A DNA stretch of 64,000 nucleotides, from contig NC_092573.1 in assembly GCF_037975245.1 (NCBI RefSeq), positions 13,848,001-13,912,000 on the forward strand. Reading direction: 5' to 3'. The notes under the pieces were generated by a model. It ran no database searches. It worked only from the letters and a program-made list of their open reading frames with translations, and was not told the origin of the DNA. Below, piece by piece: positions 15,301 through 28,935 of the stretch. The position numbers and the translations under genes were made by a program. The first letter of the stretch is position 1; each line of letters starts with the position of its first letter. The DNA comes from Apostichopus japonicus. Lineage: Eukaryota > Echinodermata > Holothuroidea > Aspidochirotida > Stichopodidae.

Positions 15301-15377
15301 TACCAGTGTGACTCCCGTTTAAGACAGTTTTCTCGTATAAATTCCAGAAAATTTCTCCGGCTATCTTGTTTCTCCAT
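93..15377 (-). CDS. RAF/KSR-family C1 + pseudokinase protein, ten exons, 3' end off window
   Basis: Spliced gene, exons (minus order): 15377-15304, 8624-8538, 7101-7010, 6824-6231, 5266-5200, 4298-4194, 3410-3249, 1275-1051, 592-458, 222-93. All junctions are GT-AG and phases join without a stop (1,671 nt, 557 residues). A C1 zinc domain occupies about residues 24-69 (ligands H24, C36, C39, C50, C53, H58, C61, C69). A Ser/Thr-rich linker runs to about 300 and a kinase domain from about 317. Marker stretches such as RGHWHGEV, RHENIALFMGAC, HLAIITS and ARQIAQGMSYLHAK are those of KSR/RAF proteins, which scaffold or drive the RAF-MEK-ERK cascade at the membrane. Key residues are lost: VAIK Lys is H350, HRD Asp is H440, the following Asn is T445 and DFG Asp is M456. 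The aC Glu (E364) and the APE Glu (E486) remain. KSR is the closest match in the N-lobe; parts of the C-lobe read as RAF. No Ras-binding domain or CA1/SAM region is present. The rest of the C-lobe lies off the left edge. Confidence 0.85.
458..592 (-). CDS. RAF/KSR-like gene, exon 9 (APE region)
   Basis: It encodes KGEIQYLPPETLRG (P-P-E in the APE position, as in the A-P-E of KSR/RAF) and TPASDVFAFG, the conserved aF Asp-containing motif. Acceptor agcttacacag-type (ttacacag), donor GTAAGT. Phase joins to the upstream exon (AG+A gives Arg). Confidence 0.85.
1051..1275 (-). CDS. RAF/KSR-like gene, exon 8 (catalytic and DFG region)
   Basis: It encodes KGPSLYKRIHVE...ARQIAQGMSYLHAKDI, strongly RAF/KSR-like. 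Then comes MVPHLSSRTVF in place of the HRD loop (VHKDLKSKNVF in KSR) and KIDMMGD in place of ITDFGL. The catalytic Asp, the metal-binding Asn and the DFG Asp are thus all substituted. Acceptor gttaatcacag, donor GTACAG. Confidence 0.9.
1276..3248 (-). other. Intron 7 of the RAF/KSR-like gene
   Basis: AT-rich intron with a mixed (TA)n/TAGA tract at about 2470-2520 and a 149-bp (TA)n microsatellite at 2840-2988. No exon, transposon end or RNA gene was recognised in the rest. Confidence 0.5.
2840..2988. repeat. (TA)n microsatellite
   Basis: About 149 bp of almost pure TA with a few interruptions (TAATA, TTTA). It lies within an intron of the RAF/KSR-like gene. Confidence 0.95.
3249..3410 (-). 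CDS. RAF/KSR-like gene, exon 7 (VAIK-aC-hinge)
   Basis: It encodes RGHWHGEVLIH, an aC helix (FLDEV) and RHENIALFMGAC...HLAIIT. The VAIK lysine, Arg in vertebrate KSR, is His here (H350). The aC Glu (E364) is kept. Acceptor ctttttacag, donor GTAAGT. This exon carries the clearest KSR signature of the gene. Confidence 0.9.
4194..4298 (-). CDS. RAF/KSR-like gene, exon 6 (kinase N-lobe start)
   Basis: It encodes LKEWTISYSDFKFGECVRKG, matching the LQEWDIP... opening of KSR kinase domains, then the glycine-rich loop. The loop reads R-K-G-R-D-R where KSR has G-K-G-R-F-G, so two of three loop glycines are arginine. Acceptor gttttcag, donor GTAAAC. Confidence 0.85.
5200..5266 (-). CDS. RAF/KSR-like gene, exon 5 (acidic linker)
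   Basis: This is a 67-nt exon between a strong acceptor (gtcttttttcag) and a GTAGAG donor. It encodes an acidic stretch (VCDEIEDRVQEWLKGADNEE) just before the kinase domain. It is too short for a simple ORF search but phases match on both sides (G+AT gives Asp; AG+C gives Ser). Confidence 0.75.
6231..6824 (-). CDS. RAF/KSR-like gene, exon 4 (Ser/Thr-rich linker)
   Basis: The acceptor is ttctccag and the donor GTAAGT. The 594-nt exon codes about 198 residues rich in Ser, Thr, Arg and Gly, probably disordered. Basic-Ser stretches such as RTRSVSSV and CGRSHSDTR resemble 14-3-3-type phosphosites found in the KSR linker. I do not see an FxFP ERK-docking motif, which KSR proteins usually carry here. 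Base composition is much more GC-rich than the flanking introns, as expected for coding DNA. Confidence 0.8.
7010..7101 (-). CDS. RAF/KSR-like gene, exon 3 (C1 domain, second part)
   Basis: Acceptor ttcaattag and donor GTAAGT. It encodes NYHRKCASHAPATC, supplying the last three zinc ligands (H-x2-C-x7-C), then the beginning of the linker. Phase 1 at its end joins to exon 4 (A+CT gives Thr). Confidence 0.85.
8003..8068. repeat. (CTATA/CTATG)n pentanucleotide repeat
   Basis: About 13 units alternating between CTATA and CTATG, in the intron between exons 2 and 3 of the RAF/KSR-like gene. Confidence 0.9.
8236..8333. repeat. Short G-rich tandem duplication
   Basis: A roughly 46-bp unit containing GGGGACGGGGAAGGTGGGTC occurs twice in tandem, with a third partial match on each side. 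It lies in an intron of the RAF/KSR-like gene. Confidence 0.75.
8538..8624 (-). CDS. RAF/KSR-like gene, exon 2 (C1 domain, first part)
   Basis: It is flanked by a pyrimidine-rich acceptor (ttcttttcattacag) and a GTAAGA donor. It carries the C-x2-C pair (KKCDFCQKS) and the second pair (LRCKGC) of a C1 domain. The loop between the pairs is 10 residues, short as in RAF/KSR atypical C1 domains rather than the PKC type. Phase joins exactly to exon 3 (AG+G gives Arg). Confidence 0.85.
9278..9345. repeat. (TA)n microsatellite
   Basis: Pure TA run of about 68 bp inside the large first intron of the RAF/KSR-like gene. Confidence 0.95.
11880..11990. repeat. ACATACAGACACATAA tandem repeat
   Basis: The motif ACATACAGACACATAA occurs several times with spacers containing TACCTGT, giving an irregular period of about 20-35 bp. 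Confidence 0.75.
15304..15377 (-). CDS. RAF/KSR-like gene, exon 1 (start codon)
   Basis: The ATG has a good context (A at -3, G at +4). It opens 24 codons plus 2 nt, ending at a strong GTAAGT donor; the peptide begins MEKQDSRRNF and ends KRESH. Joined to the exon at 8624 the split codon becomes Cys. His24 then falls exactly 12 residues before the first C1 cysteine, the spacing expected for the first zinc ligand, followed by x-Tyr as in the usual H-x-F/Y. That match plus phase agreement is why I attach this exon across a 6.7-kb intron. No acceptor precedes the ATG, so it should be the first coding exon. An additional exon inside the intron cannot be excluded. Confidence 0.65.
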
Positions 15378-15700
15378 CGTATTTGCACGAGTTATAGAGC
15401 AAACAAGCACTTGTCCGTATTCGGTATTTTAAAATCCAACCGCAGTATATTGGCTTTCACAGGTACAGCAATACACAAAACTGAACGTGGATAATGTCAA
15501 CTTGTTCGAAACTCCGCTACATGTTAGTTTATATACTCCGAACACTATAGGCACAGAATCTCTTCTGATTAGCTTTTCCACGCGCGATCGTATTCATTGC
15601 CAGTTTATTCTTCCCCATATAATAAACGTTATCAACCGCCACAACAGCACGTGCATGGGCGGGGCTTAGGAGTTAAAAGTTTACCATACTCGCGAATTCA
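15378..15700 (-). promoter_or_regulatory. Probable promoter and 5' UTR of the RAF/KSR-like gene
   Basis: Reading on the minus strand, a TATATAAA box lies at 15535-15528, about 150 nt before the ATG. A GC box (GGGCGGGGC on plus, 15657-15665) and an E-box CACGTG (15648-15653) lie further upstream. The area is noticeably richer in CpG than its surroundings. Transcription start and UTR length are inferred, not seen. Confidence 0.4.
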
Positions 15701-16236
15701 ATACGTACGTGAAAGGCGGGCCACGGTTGGGTAATAAATTTAGTTGTGCTGGAAATAGAACAAAGTGGGAAATTTCAACGAGCAATGATTGACACCAATC
15801 AGTAAGGAGAATTCGCAGTGGTTTCGCTGATAGGTCTTTGTGGGGAAAGGGTTTCCTTCTTCTGTTATTACCTCCATATTCTTCCCGACCAAGTAAGGAA
15901 TGTCTTTGTTTGCGGTGTGGAGTTGTTCGACACTTACCTGGGGAAAATTACCAAGAAGTCTTTGTTTGTTTTCAGCAAGTTTTCTGAGCAAGTTTACCTA
16001 AGTTCTCCGCCTCAGTAATGATGTCAAACCATGAAAGTATTAGTATTACCCTGTATTGTCGGGTATGCAGCTGAATATAAAAAATATATACAAATAAAAT
16101 ACTGTGTCGTGAAGAAGATTAAAAGACAAGTTGGAAAGTTAAAAAGACGAGTCCAAATCGCAAAATGCAATAGAATTGCATGAGAGGGGACACCTGTATT
16201 TCATTGAGATGCCTAGTAACAATGTTCCTTAGTTGT
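15701..16236. other. Intergenic segment between the kinase gene promoter and the TIR element
   Basis: No supported gene. On the minus strand a good donor (CCCCAG/GTAAGT near 15,940) follows a short open stretch, but no acceptor or start partners it. It could be an unrecognised 5' exon. Confidence 0.35.
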
Positions 16237-16241
16237 ATCAT

Positions 16242-18062
16242 CAGGTGCGTATCCAGGGGGGGCGTTGGGGGCGCGCGCCCCCCGGGTAAGGAAAAAAAGG
16301 AGAGAAAAAAAAGAGAAGAAAAAAGGGAAAAGGAGGGGAAAAAAGAAAAGGAGGAGAGGAAGGAAGGGAAAAGAAAAAGAAAAAAGAGAGAAAAAGGAGA
16401 AAAGGAGGGAGTAGAAGATAGCCAAGACCTCGGGAAGAGAAAGATCCCTATTATATACACAGGACAGCCAGTGACAGATCAAGGATTACGGAGGGGGTGT
16501 GCGCCTCACCCTACCCCTTACCCCGACAACTCCATTTTTGACGTTTCCGTTTTTCCTCTCTTACTAATGTACTTGAACTCGACCGAGTCGTCGGGGAACA
16601 TAACGCATTTCGGGAAGGGGGCGACCGCCCCCCCCCCCCGAGCAAATTTTCTTTATGACATCGCTAGTAATTTCAAAATAGACAATGCTTAGATGCAACT
16701 TACAAGGCCTGGGAAGTGTCATTTCCAGCGATCTGGGAGGCATTTTCGGCCAAAATTTTTCTTGTACGCTTCGCGCCAACTCATGGTGGCGCTTCGCTTA
16801 GATAGTTTGCTTACAGGCTTCGCCCTCCCTTGGCAATTACTCGCTACACGCCTGTTCGAATTTGTAAAGCAAAGAGCAGATATAACATCGTATCAATGAG
16901 CATTGAAATGCATGTTCCACGATGTACAGCCTCAAAAACTGTCAATGTGTGTAGTCAAAGGCGTAGGAGCCAGATTGGATTTGGGGGCTGTAATGACTTG
17001 CCCGAAAAAAAAGCCAAAATTTTTCGCGCAAGAAGCGCGCATTCAACATGTCGATGCCAATACCATATAGGCAAGATCGGTCATTACATCAAATGGCATC
17101 GTGTACCGCACGGTCCGTCAAAGTTGCACAGTATACCGCCGGATGCTAATGTAAACAACCAAATGTCTTATGTAGATGGAGAAAAACCATACAGATCCAT
17201 TTATGTCAAAACTCTCTTTTACAGTAGTAATGTCGGCCAAGCTTACAACTTTATTTCAATTACCAAGGAGATCATTTTAAGCTATTCATTGCTATTTATT
17301 TTTCTTTCAGTAGGTGCCCAAAAAAATGGGAAAACAATTGGGGGGGGGGGGCTGCAGCCCCCGCCTCCTACGGGACCTACGCCTATGAGTGAAGTGTTCG
17401 GTTTCGATATACCTGATATCGGAAATATCTGCTATTTTTCTGTTCCTTCAACCAAGTTTTGTAAAAGCCATTATAAGAGGTTGCAATATTTCTACACCAA
17501 TAACTTAACTCTGTCGGAATTTTCCAAAATTTCCTCACCAACATTCTTCATCATACTTTCCTCTACTCGTTCAATTTGGACCTGTCTGTTAGGGGTTCAA
17601 GGAGGTTTTTCTATATTGGTTGTCTATAGATTGAATTTTCTGCAACATTATGGGTATCTTTTCAAGTGATTTTATTCACGAGAAAAGTGAATTTTCAAAT
17701 TCTCAACAAGTAATGGGCTTAAAACCTTCAAAAGTGGGGCTTTCGGATATTGTGGGCCGTGACGTAGAATAACCTACAAAAGCAATCATCCATAGGACAT
17801 GCAATCAGGTCCAACATGATGTGTGACTGGTGACAATCTTCAAAAAGGTTATGGATGGAAAAAACTTTTGGGAAATACTTGGTTCTCAGGCAAAAGTCTA
17901 CATCTGGTTGCTCATTTTCAAGCCCGAGAAGTGCCATTTCCGGTGATCTGGGGGGTATCAAAACCAGAAATTTTCTTGTACGCTCCGCGCCAACCGATGG
18001 TGGCGCTCCGCTTAGATAGTAATTCGCGCCCCCCGGGTTAGAAAATCCTGGATACGCGCCTG
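16242..18062. mobile_element. 1.8-kb TIR DNA element, copy 1
   Basis: It is bounded by inverted termini CAGGTGCGTATCCAGG (left) and CCTGGATACGCGCCTG (right), differing at one base. ATCAT is repeated immediately outside both ends (16237-16241 and 18063-18067), a likely 5-bp target duplication. The left end continues into GGGGGCGCGCGCCCCCCGGG and a 150-bp purine tract. A near full-length second copy is at 56,182. The long open frame at 16830-17669 crosses G-runs, is not open in the other copy and looks like chance, so the element is non-autonomous. Superfamily not determined. Confidence 0.85.
16965..17392. mobile_element. Nested GTAGGAGCC-type insert inside the 1.8-kb element
   Basis: AGGCGTAGGAGCC near 16,960 and GGACCTACGCCT near 17,390 form imperfect inverted ends around a block with (G)n/(C)n runs. 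This resembles the CGTAGGAACC ends of the MITEs at 19.6 and 25.9 kb. The same block is present in copy 2 (about 57,005-57,313), so it was either part of the ancestral element or nested before amplification. Confidence 0.45.
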
Positions 18063-18067
18063 ATCAT

Positions 18068-19444
18068 GGATGATAAAACACACACAGGGAGCAAGCATCA
18101 AATATTATAAGAATAATTACATTGTTGCAAAATTGAGACAGTTCGGCGATGTCTGTGTTACATGTAGGCTACATATTGTTCAACAAGTTGGCTTTTTTTT
18201 TTAAGCTGGTGTGGTTCAAATGCAGTGAAGGTTAAACGATTCCACCATATACATGTTTCCTGGTTCGAGGATCAGTTTTAACCTTACAGTGAAAGAACTT
18301 AAAATTCTTGGATCAGGTACAACCATTACCCGGTAACAGTGAGTCACGCAAGTAGGCTGAACTAAGGGAGGTGTTGAAATTTGTTTATAAACAGGCATTG
18401 AAAAGGAAAATCTCTTCAATTTAGTGTAGAATACGCAATACGTATTTAGCGACATTAGTATTTGATAAAATCAAGAAAATCTCTACCCGAATGTCGATAC
18501 TTAAATGTGCGTCGGAGGGGTGGGGTGGAGATGGGGGTGTACTTGGTTAAACACAATGTAACCTTATTACATTGGGGGGGGGGGATGATGCGACGATTGA
18601 CGGCTATATCAACATGATTATAGGGGGTGTGGTTAAGGGGTATACATTCTTCGAAGGGGAAGGGGGAGGGGCACATGATGCGAATGGCAGTGAGACATGT
18701 GACTTTGATTTGAGGAAGCAGATCACAAAGTCACCTCAAAACGTAACAACATACGGACCCTCTGTACTTTGAACCCAATGTAGAATCCACCACATGCACA
18801 AGTGTCGTTAAAGCAGAGATTATGATGGTTTGAATGAACTTCAGGTGTCACGTTTATCATAGAATAAATGCATAAATACAAAACGATGGGCGTCAAACTA
18901 TAGTCCAATAACGGAAAGTAAAAGCCAATCTTTCTCTTCTCCGCCCTTCCACGCTCCCTTTGTTCCAGTCTCGAAAAAAAAAACATCGGGTGTGGTCATT
19001 ATTTACATCAGCGTTCATGCTTCCCTTTTACTCAATTCGTTTCAAGGAGCAGGTTCTTAAAACGAGGCTTATTGTACAATGATGTTAATTAGGGGGTTCT
19101 GGGACGGAGAGGGGGGGGGGAGAGTGTGTGGGGGTTGGGAAGGGAGAGGGTGGGGGTTGGGAAGGGGGTACGGTTCTTTATGTATGTATCGTTCTGTTGT
19201 TTATTTTTTTACGTAAGTGACCCTTGACCTTGTGATAGTCAAAATCTCCTCCACTTTTGAATAATATTAAAATGAGCCGCTGTCATGCTGGTCATTTAAA
19301 GTTTGCCATTTATTTGCTTCATTTTTCTTAAAATTATTTGATATTTCTATTGTATATGCATTTCAAGTCAATGGCTATCTATATAGAGAATCAAATCCAT
19401 GCCTGAATATTAGCGCTATCAAGTTCTACTTTACATACTGCTTG
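18068..19444. other. Intergenic, no gene recognised
   Basis: Contains G-rich runs at about 18.57 kb and a strongly G-rich stretch at 19.10-19.17 kb able in principle to form quadruplexes. No splice-flanked coding stretch was recognised. Confidence 0.4.
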
Positions 19445-19589
19445 AATTTATCAGACGGATTGTTAATTTTAAGTCATCCAGAGACGCAAAAACTATCACG
19501 AATCAGAGTAGACGATTTATCTGGCAGTATACCTCACAAATCAAGTAATTTCAATTCAATTCAATTCATAAGACTTTATTTATAGAAAT
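19445..19589. repeat. Direct repeat flanking a MITE, left copy
   Basis: It begins AATTTATCAGACGGATTG and ends TTTATAGAAAT, directly touching the left MITE end. It is about 115 bp in common with the right copy plus an extra 30-bp CAATT-rich insert near its end. Confidence 0.9.
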
Positions 19590-19925
19590 CAAGGGCGTAG
19601 GAACCGGGGGGGGCTGGGGGCGCCAGCCCCCAGTGAAAAAATGTGGAGGGGCGGAAGTATCATTCCGCCCCCCCCCCCCCCCGCTTCGCAAGCCAGAAAA
19701 CCCCTTTTTCATTTCCAAATGAGAAAAAAAATTTGGAGCACCAAATTGCATCTAAGGCCTGGTGAAAATACAAAATTAAGTTTACAAAATGGAGTGGGCG
19801 TTGAAGTGTGCTATATTGCACCAAATTGCATCTGAGGGACACCCCCTCCCCTTAGACCCCTCCCCCAGGCCGGCCATCAGTCTTCAGCCCCCCCCCCCAC
19901 TCAAAAGTACCTTCCTACGCCACTG
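19590..19925. mobile_element. MITE with CGTAGGA termini, copy 1
   Basis: A 336-bp element with imperfect inverted ends CAAGGGCGTAGGAACC and CCTTCCTACGCCACTG, rich in G/C runs just inside both ends. It has no coding capacity. A second copy in opposite orientation lies at 25,877-26,243. Typical of non-autonomous DNA transposons; superfamily not assigned. Confidence 0.85.
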
Positions 19926-20040
19926 AATTTATCAGACGGATTGTTAATTTTAAGTCATCCAGAGACGCCAAAACTATCACGAATCAGAGTAGACGATTTA
20001 TCTGGCAGTATAGCTCACAAATCAAGTAATTTATAGAAAT
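19926..20040. repeat. Direct repeat flanking a MITE, right copy
   Basis: A 115-bp segment nearly identical to 19445-19589 without the 30-bp insert, beginning exactly after the right MITE terminus. Confidence 0.9.
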
Positions 20041-20897
20041 GGTGGATGTTGAAAAGAAAATGAAGGACAATAGGTGGAGAGAGAGAGAGTGAGAGCAGGA
20101 GAGACAGAGAAAAGGAATTTTGGATGAATAAACAGTCATGTATGGATGCACGTAACCAAGGACACTTGTTAAATGTAGGTTGACTATATCGAACTGTTCT
20201 GTTATGAAAAGTGCTGGAGTATATATAGTATCTATTCATTTTTTTTTTGACACAAGATTAGTGCGCACATGTTTTTGTAATGAATTTTTGTTATCATAAA
20301 TCATAAACCAAAGTCTGTGTGTGTGTGTGTTGGCGTTTAGTTGATGAATGTGGGTGTGTATGTATGTGTGTGCGTAAAGTATAACGATGCTAACAGGGTA
20401 TGTTGCAACATAATACGACTTATAATTGTCACACAAAATACCAAAGAATACAGTGTTAAGGTAATGTAGCTATTTTCTTTGAACATGTCTGATACCTAGT
20501 GCCAGGTGAATCGAATCACTTTGTCTGTCAGTTTTCAGCGTAAAAGAGCTTCGTTCTCAGTCTTTCGAGGAAGGGGAGGGGGAGGCTGAAGGGGAAGGGT
20601 GAGTAGGTACCGGGTAGGCTATATCTAACAGCCATGTTGTTTATGTGCTTCTTGACAAGTGCATTTCCATTTATGGAGGGGATGTTTCTGGAAGCTTGCC
20701 CCTCCAATTCTTTGAAAAGATCGACGCCCGCCCACCCACCCACTCGGTTAACCCAGTTACGCCTAACACTCCCTGTCAGTCAATACTTTATATGATGTAA
20801 TGTACGCAAAAGTAACCAATATAAAATATTACGGTACTGCATCCTGTTACTGCGGCACACAACGAAAGTATAGCCTATAGTGTCCGTGACACATAAG
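20041..20897. other. Intergenic, no gene recognised
   Basis: Contains a GAGA-rich run (20.08 kb) and a short (TG)n near 20.32 kb. Nothing else recognisable. Confidence 0.4.
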
Positions 20898-25258
<4,361 letters not shown>

Positions 25259-25259
25259 T

Positions 25260-25400
25260 GGGACAATTTTTTCTATACTGTTATGTCATGTCCTGCTTCA
25301 GAGCACTCGTATTGTCAGTATAAGCAGTGTGAATATCATGTTTCTATCAGATCAAGGTTGGGAACTGTTTGTACTGTCAATACCAGTGCCTTGGAGAGCA
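25260..25400. repeat. Dispersed repeat R3, copy A
   Basis: The segment around GAATATCATGTTTCTATCAG is about 80% similar over about 130 bp to 37,632-37,758. Its 3' part runs into the 94-bp tandem repeat. Confidence 0.7.
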
Positions 25401-25580
25401 TGATACTGGAGTACAGTTTAGAGAGGCATTAGCATTAGTATCAGATCAAGGTTAGGAACTGTTTTTACTGTCAATACCAGTGCCTTGGAGAGCATGATAC
25501 TGGAGTACAGTTTAGAGAGGCATTAGCATTAGTATCAGATCAAGGTTAGGAACTGTTTGTACTGTCAATACCAGTGCTTT
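25347..25580. repeat. 94-bp tandem repeat, about 2.5 copies
   Basis: Units start TCAGATCAAGGTTRGGAACT at 25347, 25441 and 25535. The first two are nearly identical and the third is truncated and slightly diverged. Confidence 0.9.
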
Positions 25581-25830
25581 GAAGCATGATATTGGAGGAC
25601 AGATATAGAGAGGTACTAGCATTAGGAAAATGTCCCAACTTGAAGAATAGTTATACCAGGGAGGCTCAGTCAGTCAATTCCCTTGTGGGGGGGGGGGGGG
25701 GGTCTTCCCATAGAAACAAATCCACTTTTAGACGTGAAATGGTGCATTCCAAGTCATTTATATGCAATAAATCTGATCTATCATTAGGTCTCTTACAAGG
25801 TTGTTATAATGAGCTATTTTTAATTCTTTG

Positions 25831-25872
25831 TATATATATATATATCTATATATATATATATATATATATATA
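25831..25872. repeat. (TA)n microsatellite
   Basis: Short TA tract directly at the left end of MITE copy 2. Confidence 0.9.
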
Positions 25873-25876
25873 CATA

Positions 25877-26243
25877 CAGTGGCGTAGGAAGGTACTTTTG
25901 AGTGGGGGGGGGGCTGAAGACTGATGGCCGGCCTGGGGGAGGGGTCTAAGGGGAGGGGGTGCCCCCTCCCCTTTGGAATTTTTGTGCATTTCCAGGTGGC
26001 CTCAGATGCAATTTGGTGCAATATAGCACACTTCAACACCCACTCCATTTTGTAAAGAATTTTTGCATTTTCACCTGGCTTTAGATGCAATTTGGTGCTT
26101 CAAATGAGATTTTTTTCTCATTTGGAAATGAAAAAGGGGTTTTCTGACTTGCGGAGTGGGGGGGGGGCGGAACGATACTTCCGCCCCCCATATTTTTCAC
26201 TGGGGGGGCTGGCGCCCCCAGCCCCCCGGTTCCTACGCCCTTG
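25877..26243. mobile_element. MITE with CGTAGGA termini, copy 2 (inverted relative to copy 1)
   Basis: A 367-bp element from CAGTGGCGTAGGAAGG to GGTTCCTACGCCCTTG. It is the reverse complement of copy 1 at 19,590 with moderate divergence. It sits inside a (TA)n tract, which hides any target-site duplication. Confidence 0.85.
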
Positions 26244-26245
26244 TA

Positions 26246-26306
<61 letters not shown>
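26244..26306. repeat. (TA)n microsatellite
   Basis: TA tract on the right side of MITE copy 2; with the tract at 25,831 it suggests insertion into a TA microsatellite. Confidence 0.9.
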
Positions 26307-26308
<2 letters not shown>

Positions 26309-28320
26309 GTTGATCCCGAAGGACGGTCGAGTTGTGACGTTAGCGTGTTAGTATACCGGTAACACGACTAATCGTCCGGGAATACGATATTTGACTTGCT
26401 GACAAGATACATTAACATGACATCATCACGAAAATCATCGTGTTGCTGCGTTACACGTAACCCGTAAAATGTACATGAAAGAATGTAATTTTCAAATGAT
26501 GCAAAACTCATTATACGCCTAACAATGTAACGCTTTCGCATCAAATGTTATGACAATAGTATCGTTACGCAATAAAAAATGCATGATGGCATATCGTTGG
26601 TCACCGACATGCAGAAAGTCGGTTACTTTTTAGCACAAACATCAACCGCACCCAATTTCAACAGTTTCATTGCAAGCATAGAATAACATAGCCTATACTA
26701 CTTTAAATATAAAATCGGTGGGGGTTGTGCTTTGAACCGGTAGGAATAAGTATAACAGCCGGTGGTGTAGCAAGGAGGGACCTTGCCCCGGTCCAGCCAT
26801 AGGATTTGCCCCTGGGCCAAAGAAAACTTCACTTTCACCCAAGCTCAACTTGTTCTTACATATATAGCACTAGATATAAGGCCTAGATAAGGCACTCTAT
26901 ATATTAGGCCTAGACATAAGGGCTTTCTCTGTTGAGGACAGACTTCCGTTTGAATTCCCAATTTGGTGACTTTCTGGAGAGATTTTTTTTTATGAACAAA
27001 CCATACTGAAAAGTATTTAAGACATACGAAAATGAATCAAACTTTTCTTCAGCCGATTGGTGGTCATATACTTTTTTCGGCAGTTGACATCCAGGTCACA
27101 CGGGCCTAGTTTCGCCACTGCTACACTAACTACCAGCCAGATAGCCTACTATATATGATATACTGTAGCGAATCGAGGATAGGCCTACTTCACACTATTG
27201 CGCACACATGTGCAGAGCCTTGTATGAACTATATAAACAACTGCTGAAACCCTTACACAGTAACTGTGTTAACATAGGAATTAAACTTGCGCAATCAGTA
27301 ATACGGTATGAATTCACTCCGACTCTCCATACAAAAACGTGTTTTTCTTTCAATTTTCCTTTCTTTCTTTCCTTTGTGCCGACTATAGACTATGTAATGT
27401 TTTAACTGTACCGTGCTTAACTACCCGTAATTGTAACGAAGGAGATAGGGAGAGAGAAAAACAATAACAAATATAGTTCCTATTGTGCTTCCCCAATGAA
27501 TGAGCCAAGTTTATAGTTATGCTAGAAATACTTACTGTACATGAGGGGTGAAAAGTTTAAAAGTTGCAAGACTAAGTTTGCAACCAAAACAAGAAAGTAA
27601 AATGGATTTTGAAATAGGGAAGTAAAATGTCGAGGCGAGTTTCTCACCTATTGAACCCTTATTATACCCACTACAAAAACCCACCAGTTCATAACTATAC
27701 TTATGGCCTCTGGGTTGCCCCTGATGAGACTGGTTCATAAACCTGTCAATAACAGTAGATACTGTTTATAACAGGAAAATAGAGTTAAAAGTTCAAATTG
27801 TTATAGCTTACTATCAAAATGAACTGTAGAATACCAATTTCTGCCCTTTTGAACTATTCCCAGTTACGTTTGCCTCCTCAGAGGTGTCAAAGAATCCCCG
27901 AACGCCGTCCGCACACCCACCAATAGGGGGTGTATCTTTCCCCTGTAACCCTCCCCTCCGCTCCCGCCCCGCATCGGTCACCCACTACCAAATTTACATC
28001 TCTATATGGTGTTGTCATTAATAATAGATATGAGCAATGCACGTGCATGCATATACAAGGGAACGAGAAGTGGTTCCTTCGAGCGATCATTCATGAAGCA
28101 GCGACCCGTTGTATGGCGTGTATATACCGGAAAACGGGAGGCTCATTTAAAATTCCGGGTTTGATTTACCCGGCCGGGTATAAGTAAGGTGGGTTTTTCA
28201 TCCAAGAGCAATCTATGGTTTTTCCAAATCTGAAATGACTTTCTAAATTGAAAAAATTCCAAATTTGAATGATCTTTTTCGGGTTCTCTCCCACATTTGT
28301 GGTCGCGTTAAGCGTCGTAA
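26307..28320. other. Intergenic, no gene recognised
   Basis: No supported gene. A minus-strand open stretch at about 27,630-27,740 has AG and GTGAGA flanks but no recognisable product. Confidence 0.35.
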
Positions 28321-28324
28321 AAAC

Positions 28325-28935
<611 letters not shown>

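Larger units (their letters stand above)
8625..15303 (-). other. Intron 1 of the RAF/KSR-like gene
   Basis: This 6.7-kb intron holds only simple sequence and small repeats that I can identify: (TA)n at 9278-9345, G-rich runs near 9.9 kb, C-runs near 10.17, 10.67 and 10.74 kb, a diffuse tandem repeat at 11.88-11.99 kb and a G-rich run at 14.4-14.5 kb. A consensus CRE (TGACGTCA) is near 12,073. No convincing coding exon was found on either strand. Confidence 0.5.

Noticed and set aside
15935-16000. Minus-strand open stretch LRKLAENKQRLLGNFPQ before a GTAAGT donor
   Set aside because: No start codon or credible acceptor; possibly a 5' untranslated exon but unsupported.
16119-16482. Ser/Phe/Leu-rich minus-strand frames (also at 56.13-56.44 kb)
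   Set aside because: They come from the purine tract of the TIR element read on the other strand.
16830-17669. 279-codon plus-strand frame inside the 1.8-kb TIR element
   Set aside because: It crosses G-runs, has no recognisable domain and is not maintained in the second copy at 56.2 kb.
27630-27740. Minus-strand exon-like stretch FMNQSHQGQPRGHKYSYELV
   Set aside because: Moderate splice sites only, no family resemblance and no neighbours in phase.
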